A DNA stretch of 64,000 nt from Rhodothermales bacterium (GTDB taxonomy: Bacteria; Bacteroidota; Rhodothermia; Rhodothermales; JAHQVL01), in contig JAWKNW010000004.1 of NCBI GenBank assembly GCA_041391505.1, forward strand, positions 186,001 through 250,000, in the 5' to 3' direction. This document shows positions 9,023-17,672 of the stretch, piece after piece (position 1 is the stretch's first letter; each line of letters begins with the position of its first letter). A model generated the notes under the pieces. That model was not told the DNA's origin. It searched no databases and worked only from the letters and a program-made list of their open reading frames with translations. Position numbers and translations under genes: made by a program.

Positions 9023-9691
9023 ATGACGCCATCGAAAAGCACATATGCCTTCGTTGCCGTGATTCTCTGCGCGGCTGCGGCAACCGGTCCCTGCGTGTTC
9101 GCGCAGGACGCGGTCGTTGTGCCCATGTTCGGTGGTGAAACCGTCAAGCTGCCCTCTCAGCCCGCTCGGGTATTGATCCGGTCCACGTCGAAGACCCTCA
9201 CGTTCACGTACCCGCTGCGCGGCCCCCATGCCCTGAACCTGACCGGCGAATTCTTTCGCGCCGCCTCGTTGCCCCGGGCGTATTACAAGATGGCGGGGAT
9301 CGATCCGGACTGGAAGTTTTACTCCTATCCCCTCACCTTTGCCTATTCGTACCTGCTGCCCGTTCGGTCCACGCGGTTCCTGCCTGTGTTTACCGCCGGC
9401 GTGACGGCGCATTTCACGCGCGCCTACCGCCTGATGGATGCGGCGCATCGCCCCATCGGCCCCCAGATCAAAAGCGAAACCGACCGGGATGTCTTCTACG
9501 ACCGCAGTTACGGCCTCGGGTATGGCGCCGAAGTGTCCATCGGCTTCCGGACCGTGCTGAACCCGCATCTCTTCCTGCTCACGCAGTGCCGGTATCGACT
9601 CGTCCATAGCACTCCGTTCGGACGCAATGCGGCGCTCGGGATGCACTTCAGCGTGGTCGACTTCGCCCTCGGCGCCGGCTTTACCCTTTAG
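9023..9691 (+). CDS. Predicted outer-membrane beta-barrel-like protein, paralogue B
   Basis: 222 residues with a signal peptide (AFVAVILCAAAATGPCVFAQ), a set of predicted beta strands (LTFTYPLRGPHALNLTGEFF, FYSYPLTFAYSYLLPV, FLPVFTAGVTAHF) and a barrel-like terminal strand (VVDFALGAGFTL). It parallels the preceding gene over most of its length, with a conserved core and a divergent N-terminal segment and mid-loop. About 190 nt separate the two, so separate promoters are possible. Not assignable to a named family by eye. Confidence 0.7.
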   Translation: MTPSKSTYAFVAVILCAAAATGPCVFAQDAVVVPMFGGETVKLPSQPARVLIRSTSKTLTFTYPLRGPHALNLTGEFFRAASLPRAYYKMAGIDPDWKFYSYPLTFAYSYLLPVRSTRFLPVFTAGVTAHFTRAYRLMDAAHRPIGPQIKSETDRDVFYDRSYGLGYGAEVSIGFRTVLNPHLFLLTQCRYRLVHSTPFGRNAALGMHFSVVDFALGAGFTL

Positions 9692-9813
9692 GCGCCGGCC
9701 TCGCGGTGCGGTTCTTTATACCCCGGATGAGATCCGTCGTCTCCACGATTTGACGAAGCAACCTTCCCGGTTTACTTTCGGACGTTACCCTCTCCAAACG
9801 CCCGGAACGCCCA

Positions 9814-10944
9814 GTGCCTTTTCGTCTTCCCACGCACGTCTATATCGAACCCGGCTGTCTCGATCGGCTTCCGGGTCTTGTCGCCTCCCTCGATGGGGGG
9901 CCTGTCCTGCTCGTCTACGACGCCGGTCTGAAGGCGACCCGCTGGCCGGCGCGCGTGCTCGATTTGCTCGTGACCTGCGGCCACGAGGTGATGGTGTTCG
10001 ACGGCGTCGAGGTCAATCCCCGAAACACCACGATCGATCGGCTGGCCGCCGGCGCGCGCGATCGGGGCATACGCTGTGTCGTCGGGCTGGGGGGAGGCAG
10101 CGTGCTGGATGCGGCGAAGGCGGTGGCCATGCTGCTGCGCAACCCCGGCGGCTGCCTGGATTACGAAGGCCGCAACCGGTTTGCGCATGGATCGGCGCCA
10201 TTCATCGCCATCCCCACCACCTGCGGGACGGGTTCGGAAGTGACGTGGGTCTCGGTGATCACGGACGCGGCGGCGAAGCGCAAGGCGAGCGTGAAGGGAG
10301 ACGGCATGTTTCCCCGCGTCGCGCTGGTCGATGCCCAGTTGCTGCGTACCCTGCCTCACGCGCTGGTCGCCCAGACCGGCGCCGATGCGCTGACCCATGC
10401 CGTGGAGGCGTATACCGGCCAGGCGGCCAATCCCGTCTCCGATGCCCTCGCGGAACAGGCCGTCACCCTGCTATTTTCCTACCTCCGGCGCGCGGCAGCC
10501 GATATCGAGCACGACGATGAGGCCCGCGAGGGCGTCATGCGCGCGGCCACGATCGCCGGCATCGCGTTCGGGAATGCGGACGTGGCCGGCGTGCACTGCC
10601 TGTCGGAGTCGCTGGGAGGGCTCTGGGATGTGCCGCACGGGCTCGCGAACGCGATCCTGCTGGCGCCCGTCATGCGTTACCATCTGCCCCACATCGAACC
10701 GAAGCTGGCCCGACTGGAGGCGCTGGTGGAGCCGGAGCGCGCCGGCGCGACCGGCGAGCGATTCATCGAACGGCTCGAAACGCTCGTCAGCGACCTGGGC
10801 ATTCCGCCGTTTTCATCCCTCCACATCCCGAGCGGCGCCTACGCGCAGGTAGCGGAGGCCGCCGAGGCCAACAACTCCAACGCGTCCAATCCGCAGCCGA
10901 TGGATGCGAACGCCTATCTGCACATCCTGCGTCATCTCCCGTAA
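9814..10944 (+). CDS. Iron-containing (group III) alcohol dehydrogenase
   Basis: 376 residues starting at GTG 9814. Family features: the nucleotide-binding VGLGGGSVLDAAKAVA (about 90-105), the PTTCGTGSEVTWVSVITD signature, DALTHAVEAYTG, and the C-terminal metal ligands in HCLSESLGGLWDVPHGLANAI, where the His residues would bind Fe or Zn together with the Asp/His of the DALTH motif. Family members oxidise or reduce alcohols and aldehydes with NAD(P). The substrate is not predictable from sequence, and no pathway partners lie beside it. It ends 7 nt from the convergent histidine kinase gene. Confidence 0.92.
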   Translation: MPFRLPTHVYIEPGCLDRLPGLVASLDGGPVLLVYDAGLKATRWPARVLDLLVTCGHEVMVFDGVEVNPRNTTIDRLAAGARDRGIRCVVGLGGGSVLDAAKAVAMLLRNPGGCLDYEGRNRFAHGSAPFIAIPTTCGTGSEVTWVSVITDAAAKRKASVKGDGMFPRVALVDAQLLRTLPHALVAQTGADALTHAVEAYTGQAANPVSDALAEQAVTLLFSYLRRAAADIEHDDEAREGVMRAATIAGIAFGNADVAGVHCLSESLGGLWDVPHGLANAILLAPVMRYHLPHIEPKLARLEALVEPERAGATGERFIERLETLVSDLGIPPFSSLHIPSGAYAQVAEAAEANNSNASNPQPMDANAYLHILRHLP

Positions 10945-10951
10945 GATGGGG

Positions 10952-13000
10952 TCAAGACGTCAGCGTCCCCTCTTCCACGGGTGCGAGCGGCAGTTCGAAA
11001 AAGAAGGTCGTGCCTTTGCCCATCGTCGACTCGACGCTCAAGCGTCCTCCGTGCATCTCGATGATGCGTTTCGAGATGCTGAGCCCGAGCCCGGTGCCGC
11101 CTTTTTGCCGCTGTAGGGTCGAATCGACCTGCACGAATTTGTCGAATATCGTCGCGATCTGCTCCTCCGGGATGCCGATTCCCCGGTCCTCTATCGCCAC
11201 CCGAACCATCTCGGGCTCCCGGTCGACCCGGATGGTTATCGTTTCGTCTGTCGGGGAAAACTTGGCGGCGTTCGAGATCAGGTTGGCCATGACCTGGAGC
11301 AGCCGGTCCGGATCGCCGTCGAGCGGGCACGGTTCCGTCGTGGAGACCAGTTCGAGGCGGACGTTGTGTGCCCTGGCAAACCCGGCATTGGATTCCAGCG
11401 ACTGGTTCATCAGCTGCACCAGGTTCACGGGCTCCCGGTGGATATCGAACTTGCCGGCTTCCATCTTCTGGAGGTCGAGCAAATCGTTGATGAGCCGCAC
11501 GAGGCGCTCGCAGTTGCGCCGGGCGATGCCGATCATCCGTTGGGCCGCCTCCGGGATGGCGCCGACCGTTCCCGAGGCGAGCACGCCGAGCGAGCCGTTG
11601 ATCGAGGTGAGGGGGGTGCGCAGCTCGTGGCTCACGATCGACACAAAGTCGTCCTTGATGTGCTCGAGCTGTTTCCGCTCCGTGATATCGCGAACGATGC
11701 CGGTGAAGATGCGCTTGCCGGCGACGAGTACCTCGCTCACCGATAATTCGATGGGGAATCGGGTCCCGTCGTGGCGCATGCCTTCCACCTCGCGTCCTAC
11801 ACCGATAATGCGGCGCTCGCCGGAAATGAGGTATCGTTCGAGGTAGGCATCGTGCTCCGCCGCGTAGTCCATCGGCATGAGGCAGTTAACGTTTTTGCCA
11901 TAGACCTCGTGGTGCGCGTAGCCGAAGATGGCCTCCGCGGCGGGGTTGAACGACTCGATGATCCCTCGTTCATCGATGGTAATGATGGCATCCACGGCAT
12001 GGTCGACGATGGCTTTGATGCGCGCATTCGACTCCTCGTGTGCCAACTGGGCCCGTTTCTGGACGGTGATGTCCCGGAACGAGCATCGACTGGCGATCAA
12101 TACGCCATTTTCGTTTCGTATGGCGCTGGCGTTGAGGGTGACATCGATCGGCTGGCCGCTCTTGCGTCGCAGCTGGAGTTCCACGTTGTAGACCTCGCCA
12201 TCGGTGTGGATGCGATCGAGCGCCTCGTAGGTCCGCCGGCGAAAGGCCGGTGTGCTGAGGCTGAAAAAGGGCATGCCGATCAGCACGTGTTTGGGATACC
12301 CCGTCTGGTCCGACAGCGTCACGTTGCACTGGACAATCATGCCGCTGAGTGCGTCGACCGATACGTACATGTCGGGCGCGTTTTCGTACAGATCCAGATA
12401 TTTCTCGTAGAGCGACTGGTACCGCGTCTCCGAATGACGCACGCTGGCTTCGGCTTGCTCGCGCGTGCGGATTTCCTTCCGCAGCAGGAGATTGACGGAC
12501 TCGAGTTCCTGCGTTCGTTCCCGAATCAGCTCCTCGAGATGGCCGCGATGCCGGATGAGCTCCAGTTCGGCTTCCTCACGCTCGTCGATTTCGCTTTGCA
12601 GCGAATCGTTGATGTGTTTCAATTCATAGGGGCTGGGGATGCAGACGAGCGTGGGGACCAGCGCATGCAGGATGACCGCGACGGTCAGGCAGAGGAACGC
12701 GGTCACGGCATCGAGCAGGCCGGCTATCCGATACGCGCCGGTCCACACCACCCAGATGTCCGACGCGTACGAGAGCCCGAAAAGGAGGACGGTGATGCCG
12801 AACAGGGACATCAGGCTGCTGAAGGTCGAATCGTTCCTGCCGCGGGCCAGCCGCGCGAAGGCAACGGGTATCGCGAGGCAGGCGATCGCTAGCAGCACAT
12901 TCGAGAGCACGTGCAGCCAGAACATGTCGTCCGGCCAGCCGAATCGAGTCGCCGGCGATGTGGTATTCGGTTCAAAAAACGCCGTGAAATACTCGAGCAT
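10952..13000 (-). CDS. Membrane histidine kinase: ethylene-receptor-like TM domain, coiled coil, two PAS, HisKA, HATPase
   Basis: 682 residues. Residues ~28-120 hold about four hydrophobic segments arranged as in ETR1-like sensor domains (LHVLSNVLLAIACLAIPVAF, then SLFGITVLLFGLSYASDIW, then VPTLVCIPSPYELKH). A coiled coil spans ~130-195. PAS1 covers ~195-310 and PAS2 ~318-432 (VDHAVDAIITIDERGIIESFN, closely FixL-like in style), ending with a PAC motif. HisKA has His448 in SIVSHELRTPLTSI, and the HATPase has its N, G1 and G2 boxes (NLISNAAKF, DRGIGIPEE, GTGLGLSISK). The ethylene/copper residues of ETR1 (Asp25, Cys65, His69) appear replaced by Asn34, Phe74 and Tyr78, so ethylene sensing is unlikely. 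It is divergent from a receiver gene that may be its partner. Confidence 0.92.
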   Translation of the reverse strand: MLEYFTAFFEPNTTSPATRFGWPDDMFWLHVLSNVLLAIACLAIPVAFARLARGRNDSTFSSLMSLFGITVLLFGLSYASDIWVVWTGAYRIAGLLDAVTAFLCLTVAVILHALVPTLVCIPSPYELKHINDSLQSEIDEREEAELELIRHRGHLEELIRERTQELESVNLLLRKEIRTREQAEASVRHSETRYQSLYEKYLDLYENAPDMYVSVDALSGMIVQCNVTLSDQTGYPKHVLIGMPFFSLSTPAFRRRTYEALDRIHTDGEVYNVELQLRRKSGQPIDVTLNASAIRNENGVLIASRCSFRDITVQKRAQLAHEESNARIKAIVDHAVDAIITIDERGIIESFNPAAEAIFGYAHHEVYGKNVNCLMPMDYAAEHDAYLERYLISGERRIIGVGREVEGMRHDGTRFPIELSVSEVLVAGKRIFTGIVRDITERKQLEHIKDDFVSIVSHELRTPLTSINGSLGVLASGTVGAIPEAAQRMIGIARRNCERLVRLINDLLDLQKMEAGKFDIHREPVNLVQLMNQSLESNAGFARAHNVRLELVSTTEPCPLDGDPDRLLQVMANLISNAAKFSPTDETITIRVDREPEMVRVAIEDRGIGIPEEQIATIFDKFVQVDSTLQRQKGGTGLGLSISKRIIEMHGGRLSVESTMGKGTTFFFELPLAPVEEGTLTS

Positions 13001-13394
13001 GTTCCACCCATACTGAATTGCGCAACTGCTAAGATTAGCATCGGCGCTGGGTTAGTGGGTATAAGGCGCGGGCAAAAAAATCGGCGTGCTTGCTTGGGGA
13101 AGGTGCTGCCCGCGTGCACCTCGGCGAACGAATCCGGTATCGCGTCGCGTTCAGGGCGCGCAGTGAGGCGGGTTTTTTAGATGCAGACATCCTCGTGCTC
13201 GTCGTGAAACCGTGGTCCGTATCGATTCGGGCGATGCCGTGCCGCGACCGTCCTCGCACAATCTTCAACAAGAAACGATTTAGTGCTTGGGGTGGGGCCG
13301 CGATACACGACTTACCCACTGTTTACTCGATTCCTGGCCCGACCTCATTCCTGCCCCGACGCGCCGGGTTCACAAGGACCATGTGAGGGTTCGT
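13001..13394. other. Divergent intergenic region, kinase / response regulator
   Basis: About 390 nt between the divergently transcribed kinase and receiver genes. It must hold promoters for both, but I could not assign boxes with confidence. An A7 run (13074-13080) is the only obvious feature, and no open frame here looks coding. Confidence 0.4.
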
Positions 13395-13781
13395 ATGAAT
13401 GAGACGTCTTTACAGCGGATCATGATCATCGAAGACGATGAGGACATCCGTCTCGTCGCGCACCATTTGATGCAGGCGCTGGGGGGCTTCGAGGTGGAGG
13501 CCTGCGAGAACGGGAGTATCGCGCTGGATCGCGTGGCGCAATTTGAACCGGATATGATCCTGTGCGACGTGATGATGCCGGTCATGGATGGGTTGAGCAC
13601 GCTGGCCGAGCTGAAGCGCACGCCGGCGCACGCGCACATTCCGGTCATCTTTATGTCGGCGCGCGTGCAGAAACACGAGATCGAGGAATACCTGGGAAGA
13701 GGTGCCGTAGCCGTGATCGACAAGCCGTTCGATCCGGTAGCGCTTTCCGATCGCATCCGCGCTATCTGGGCCGAGCTCTAG
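13395..13781 (+). CDS. Single-domain response regulator (CheY-like receiver)
   Basis: ATG at 13395, with GAGGG upstream, gives 128 residues forming one receiver domain: acidic pair IEDDEDIR, phosphoacceptor Asp in MILCDVMMPVMDG, Thr/Ser position in VIFMSARVQ, and Lys in VIDKPFDP. There is no output domain, so it should act through protein contacts or as an intermediate in a phosphorelay. It lies between a PAS histidine kinase (divergent) and an Hpt-containing double receiver (same strand). Those are the components needed for kinase > REC > Hpt > REC transfer. That circuit is inference. Confidence 0.93.
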   Translation: MNETSLQRIMIIEDDEDIRLVAHHLMQALGGFEVEACENGSIALDRVAQFEPDMILCDVMMPVMDGLSTLAELKRTPAHAHIPVIFMSARVQKHEIEEYLGRGAVAVIDKPFDPVALSDRIRAIWAEL

Positions 13782-13938
13782 CAATGACCCCGAGGATGCC
13801 GATGGCGTGCATTTGCCGTCGCCGGTTGCAGGCCCAGGGAGGTGGCGCCTGTAACGAGGCCCGTTTCGTAGAACCGTTCACCGCACGTCCGACAGGAATG
13901 CTGTGAACGTACCCAGCATGTATAAACAGGAGAATGTC

Positions 13939-15153
13939 ATGACCGATTCCATTGCAAACGAGAAGCTTGAAACGTTGCGCGCATCCTACCTCGGCAAGCT
14001 GCCTGAAAAGGTGAGAGAGATCGAGATGGCGTTGCAACGGGTCAACGGGAGCGGCGAGGACGTGACGAACGGGTTGCGCGAGGCGTATGGATTGCTGCAC
14101 AAAATGATCGGCGGCGCCGGGATTTATGGGTTCACATCCATATCGACCATGGCGAGCACCTTTCTGGATTTCGTTCGCCCGCGGAAGGACCTGCAGAACC
14201 TGCCGGCGTCGACGCTCGCGGAAATCGGTCAGCTCATGCGCGCACTCAGGGAGGAGGTCGAGCGCGTCGTCGAGCGGCGCCAGCCCGAGACGGAATCGTC
14301 CGCCCTCCGGTTCCACCCGCCGGCGCACCCTTCGCTGGGCATGCACTTCGCGGGGCGCGAGGTGTTTGTGGTGGATGACGACCCCGATCAAACGCGGATG
14401 CTGGACTTTGTCCTGCAGCAGGCCGGTTTCGAGGTCGCCACGTTCGGCGCGCTCGAGGATCTCGAGTACGCCCTCGCCGAGCGGACGCCTTTCGCCATCG
14501 TATCCGACATGATGTTCCCCGAGAACAACCTGGCCGGCGCCGAGGCCATAGCCCGGGTTCGGTCGCGCATCGATGCCTCGGTGCCTGTCTTTTTTCTCTC
14601 CGCGCGACGGGATATTGCCGCGCGCCTGGCTGCAAGCCGCGCCGGCGCGACGCGTTATTTTACCAAACCCGTCGATGTCCGCGGCCTGATCGGCGCGATC
14701 GAGAAGTCGAAGCGCCCCAAGTCATCCCCGGTAGGCCGGGTATTGATCATCGACGACGACCTGGTGCCGGCGCAGTTCATTGCCGCCAAGCTGACGGAAG
14801 CCGGCGTCGAGACCGACATCCTCACCAGCCCGCTGCTCGCGTTGGAAGCCATCGAGTGTTCCAACCCGGACCTCCTGCTGCTCGATTATTATATGCCCGG
14901 TTGCACCGGACTGGAACTGGCGGCCGTCATTCGCCAGCACGAGGCGTACTTCGATTTGCCGATCATCTTCCTGACGTCCGAAGCGAATGAGGAGGTCGAA
15001 ATGGAGGCCGTTGCGATCGGGAGCGACGATTTCTTCCGGAAGGGTATGGAGCCTGATACGCTGGTGAAGGCGCTGAAGGCCCGGCTCAGTCGGATCAAGG
15101 CTTATGCCTCGGTGAAGAAGGCTAACCTCTGGTCCCCGGAAGCCAACTGTTAG
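13939..15153 (+). CDS. Hpt - receiver - receiver signalling protein
   Basis: 404 residues from ATG 13939, chosen because AGGAG lies 6 nt upstream; GTG 13903 is less likely. Residues ~1-110 are a helical Hpt-type domain with the candidate phosphohistidine His54 (LLHKMIGGAGIYGF). Receiver 1 (~135-255) has VVDDDPDQTR and a phosphorylatable Asp in AIVSDMMFP, and ends YFTKPVD. Receiver 2 (~265-385) has LIIDDD, LLLLDYYMPG and LTSEA, but its conserved Lys region reads FFRKGME instead of KP. There is no GGDEF or DNA-binding output, though Hpt-REC-REC architectures often precede GGDEF in related proteins. It probably acts as a phosphotransfer hub for the adjacent kinase and receiver. Confidence 0.88.
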   Translation: MTDSIANEKLETLRASYLGKLPEKVREIEMALQRVNGSGEDVTNGLREAYGLLHKMIGGAGIYGFTSISTMASTFLDFVRPRKDLQNLPASTLAEIGQLMRALREEVERVVERRQPETESSALRFHPPAHPSLGMHFAGREVFVVDDDPDQTRMLDFVLQQAGFEVATFGALEDLEYALAERTPFAIVSDMMFPENNLAGAEAIARVRSRIDASVPVFFLSARRDIAARLAASRAGATRYFTKPVDVRGLIGAIEKSKRPKSSPVGRVLIIDDDLVPAQFIAAKLTEAGVETDILTSPLLALEAIECSNPDLLLLDYYMPGCTGLELAAVIRQHEAYFDLPIIFLTSEANEEVEMEAVAIGSDDFFRKGMEPDTLVKALKARLSRIKAYASVKKANLWSPEANC

Positions 15154-15235
15154 CGTGTGATTCAGGAATTGCCTATTTTAGGGGTGGTGATCGCCCAATT
15201 CGGGCGTCATGCTACCTACGAAAGAGACCATTCCT

Positions 15236-16153
15236 ATGAGACGATTACATCTAATGGGCGGCCTGTGCCTGGCCGTTCTTGCCTATACCGGTTGCGAACC
15301 CCAGGAGCCTCCCGCCGCGCAGGCCGAAGAAAGCATGGAGACGGCGATGCCGTTTTCCCTGCAGATGACCTGGGAACTCAGCGACGGCGTTAACCGGCCT
15401 GAATCGATCGCGTTCGATCCTGCGACCAATGCCCTGTACCTGTCCAACATGGCCGGTGGGGCCACGGAGAAAAATGGGACGGGCTACATCGCCAAGGTCG
15501 GGCTCGACGGAACGATGATCGACAGCGCCTGGGTCGTCGGCCTCGATGCGCCCAAAGGGGTTGACGTCGGCAACGGCATGCTGTACGCGGCGGACATCGA
15601 TCAGCTCGTGGAGATCGATATCGCGGCCGGCGCGATCAGCGCGCGGTATCCCGCCGCCGGCGCCCAGTTCCTGAACGACGTCACGGTCGCGCCCGACGGT
15701 TCGGTCTATGTTTCGGACATGAACCAGGCGTCGGTGTGGCGCCTGAAAGACGGCGTGTTCGAACCGTGGCTTCAGGGCGACGCGATCCGCTCGCCCAACG
15801 GCCTCTTCGCGGAAGCCGACCGCCTGTTGATCGCGGCTAACGGGACCGACATCGAAAATCCGGGCAATGCCCGGTACCTGATGGCCATCTCCTATGCCGA
15901 CAAGGCGGTGACTCCCCTGCGCGACGAAGTCGGTATCGGCGGTCTGGACGCGATCGAGCCTGACGGTAAGGGCGGGTACATCCTGTCCGACTGGGGCGCG
16001 GGCAAGGTCTTCTACTACACGCCCGAAGCCGGAGCGACGGATGTGCTCACGGTGTCCCAGGGTACGGCCGATCTCGAATACGTACCGGCGCAGCGGATGG
16101 TTTATCTGCCCGTCATGATGTCGGATCGGTTGATCGCCTACCAGGTACCGTGA
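15236..16153 (+). CDS. SMP-30/gluconolactonase-like beta-propeller lipoprotein
   Basis: 305 residues from ATG 15236, giving a lipobox signal (MGGLCLAVLAYTGC). The mature protein has six-bladed-propeller strand repeats: PESIAFDPATNALYLSNMAG, APKGVDVGNGMLYAADID, LNDVTVAPDGSVYVSDMN, RSPNGLFAEADRLLIAAN and GLDAIEPDGKGGYILSDW. The Asp/Asn positions match the metal-binding loops of SMP-30-like lactonases, but the protein could equally be a sugar- or ligand-binding propeller. It is monocistronic, followed by a hairpin and a T-tailed terminator. No sugar-catabolism genes sit beside it, so the substrate is open. Confidence 0.85.
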   Translation: MRRLHLMGGLCLAVLAYTGCEPQEPPAAQAEESMETAMPFSLQMTWELSDGVNRPESIAFDPATNALYLSNMAGGATEKNGTGYIAKVGLDGTMIDSAWVVGLDAPKGVDVGNGMLYAADIDQLVEIDIAAGAISARYPAAGAQFLNDVTVAPDGSVYVSDMNQASVWRLKDGVFEPWLQGDAIRSPNGLFAEADRLLIAANGTDIENPGNARYLMAISYADKAVTPLRDEVGIGGLDAIEPDGKGGYILSDWGAGKVFYYTPEAGATDVLTVSQGTADLEYVPAQRMVYLPVMMSDRLIAYQVP

Positions 16154-16170
16154 CGGTCGGGTAAAAAATA

Positions 16171-16218
16171 GTGTGATGCAGGGATAGTCATTCGCTTCGG
16201 CTGGCGAATATCCTACAT
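16171..16218 (+). other. Imperfect hairpin after the SMP-30-like gene
   Basis: ATGCAGGGATA...ATTCGC pairs with GCGAATATCC...ATGCAT around the loop TTCGGCTG, with one asymmetric bulge. It lies between the stop codon and the intrinsic terminator and may stabilise the mRNA 3' end. Confidence 0.45.
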
Positions 16219-16232
16219 GCATTGTGGCCTAC

Positions 16233-16278
16233 AGATCAGGGTTCGAGCGGTTCGCGTCTCGGGCCCTGGTCTTTTTTT
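16233..16278 (+). terminator. Rho-independent terminator
   Basis: AGATCAGGG pairs with CCCTGGTCT (one G-T pair) around a GC-rich stem-loop (TTCGAG...), followed by seven T. Suits the end of the SMP-30-like transcript, 80 nt past its stop. Confidence 0.8.
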
Positions 16279-16453
16279 GTGGGTATCGGGTGCGCGCTAC
16301 TCCTTCAGTACCACTGCAGTGCTCCGACAGTGCCGGCTAAAATAAGGCGTCGGTTCCAAACCCGGTCCGGCGGGCCTGCGTACCTTATAACGCAATGAGA
16401 AGAGTAGCGTCCTTTTCTGGATATGACGCACTCAGCGAGACACATCTCGATAT

Positions 16454-16492
16454 GGGGACGGAGGACATTGGAGGGGTAGAGCCTCCGTCCCC
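16454..16492. repeat. Hairpin a (GACGGAGG stem)
   Basis: GGGGACGGAGG pairs perfectly with CCTCCGTCCCC around the loop ACATTGGAGGGGTAGAG, then TCACTTCTTTTTC. The stem core and the TT..GG.GGGGTA loop recur at 16599-16635, so the two hairpins are related. Could work as a terminator on the plus strand. Confidence 0.7.
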
Positions 16493-16598
16493 TCACTTCT
16501 TTTTCGATACGCAGGCGAGCGGTTCCGATTCGTTACATTAGCCGGCCCTTAAGAGATGCCGGCGCCTACCGATACAGACCTTGTCACATCATAAGAAT

Positions 16599-16635
16599 GG
16601 ACGGAGGTCGTTACGGTGGGGTACGACCTCCGTCC
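16599..16635. repeat. Hairpin b (GACGGAGG stem)
   Basis: GGACGGAGGTCGT pairs perfectly over 13 bp with ACGACCTCCGTCC around TACGGTGGGGT. Same stem core and loop motif as hairpin a 145 nt upstream, but with a different inner stem (TCGT/ACGA) that is still paired. Confidence 0.7.
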
Positions 16636-16800
16636 TGCACCTCGTAAGGCCGAGCGGCCAGACAGTATAGCGAAGAGGGGGAAGAACAGATCGATGACGA
16701 GCGGCAGGTCGCTGGAATCTGAGATCGGAGCATGGAGCTGACGCATCGCCGGTGGGGATTGGTTATCAAAATCCATTTGTCAGGGTATCGGCTGCGTAGC

Positions 16801-16820
16801 CCGTTGGTTTAAACGAACGG
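16801..16820. other. Near-perfect 20-bp palindrome
   Basis: CCGTTGGTTTAAACGAACGG is symmetric about TTTAAA apart from one mismatched pair. The form suits a dimeric regulator's site, but there is no gene close by to link it to. Confidence 0.4.
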
Positions 16821-17020
16821 GGCGCCGCGTTATGTCTGCCCGGCTCGCACGAGACCCCGTTTCAGCTTCAGGCTTCCTGCGCTTTCAGGGGGCGGTGTAG
16901 GATTTCCATGGCCTGGCGTCCCGTTCCGAATAGATTGTCCCGTAATGAGGCCTGTGTTGTATCAAAGTGATATCGCGTGAGACGCTCGGGGCGCATGTCA
17001 CGCCGGCCGGCCGGATTTTG

Positions 17021-17049
17021 AAATCGCCGCACAGGCAAATCGGCGATTT
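17021..17049. other. 9-bp-stem hairpin
   Basis: AAATCGCCG pairs with CGGCGATTT around CACAGGCAAAT, inside the gene-free region. There is no T-run and no link to a gene. Confidence 0.45.
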
Positions 17050-17431
17050 TGGGCGATTAACGCCGGCAAATGTTGAGGAACTGTGCAGGATTGGTGCTCA
17101 TTCTGTTTTGGCACCGTAGGTGTATTGGGAAGTGACGAAGGGTAATCACGTTCTCAGCACCCGAGGACATGCGCCGCCTGAAAGGGCAGCCGCCTCCGCA
17201 TAGTGGGAGGGTTGATCTCGGGGGTACACCTACTGAAATGATGCGGGTGCCGGTCGGCAAAATCGAGGTCAATTTCGATACGCCGATAACGAGAGGCCGA
17301 ATGCGCCAAAGGTGCTATAGCGCCACGCCAGAGGTTGAGACCTGGCACCCGGGTACCGAGCTAAATTACATTCGTGATTCGGGCCAGGCGCCGTTCACGT
17401 GATTCTTTGAGCTATTGAAGTGTACGCGAGT

Positions 17432-17506
17432 TTGCTGCTATAACCGGGGGGCAAGCAGCAAAGGTAGAGGACCGGCCGGGTTCGCCCGGCCGGGCTTCAA
17501 CCACCG
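17432..17506 (+). ncRNA. Structured element copy 1 of 4
   Basis: TTGCTGCT pairs with AGCAGCAA around ATAACCGGGGGGCA, then AGGTAGAGGA, then a second hairpin CCGGCCGGG-TTCG-CCCGGCCGG, then CTTCAACCACC. The module is repeated at 17578, 17712 and 17827. Strand is assigned from the terminator-like end of copy 4. Whether it is transcribed is unknown. Confidence 0.55.
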
Positions 17507-17577
17507 TTTGCCCCAGGTAAGGCGTGCGTGGTTTGCTTATACAGCGCCAGAAAAACACGCCTATAGCGCACCAGCAA

Positions 17578-17652
17578 TTGCTGCTTAAATCGGGGGGCAA
17601 GCAGCAATGGTAGAGGACCGGCCGGGTTCGCCCGGCCGGGCTTCAACCACCG
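17578..17652 (+). ncRNA. Structured element copy 2 of 4
   Basis: Same TTGCTGCT/AGCAGCAA stem, with the loop variant TAAATCGGGGGGCA, then TGGTAGAGGA and the identical CCGGCCGGG-TTCG-CCCGGCCGG hairpin and CTTCAACCACC tail as copy 1. It starts 146 nt after copy 1. Confidence 0.55.
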
Positions 17653-17672
17653 CTACACGAACGAACTAAAAA

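Larger units (their letters stand above)
16279..17431. other. Long gene-free region with scattered inverted repeats
   Basis: No open frame here has coding character: the frames are short, lack family features and are interrupted by hairpins. The sequence carries at least four separate inverted repeats, listed individually, and leads into a four-copy structured array. Together with that array this is 1.75 kb without a gene in an otherwise densely packed window, so an ncRNA locus or a decayed mobile element should be considered. I could not match any part to tmRNA, RNase P, SRP, 6S or tRNA signatures. Confidence 0.6.

Noticed and set aside
10952..13000. Functional ethylene receptor
   Set aside because: The copper and ethylene ligand positions appear substituted; only the fold similarity is claimed.
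16228..16280. tRNA-like TTCGAG segment
   Set aside because: No acceptor or anticodon stems and no CCA; the sequence is better explained as a terminator hairpin.
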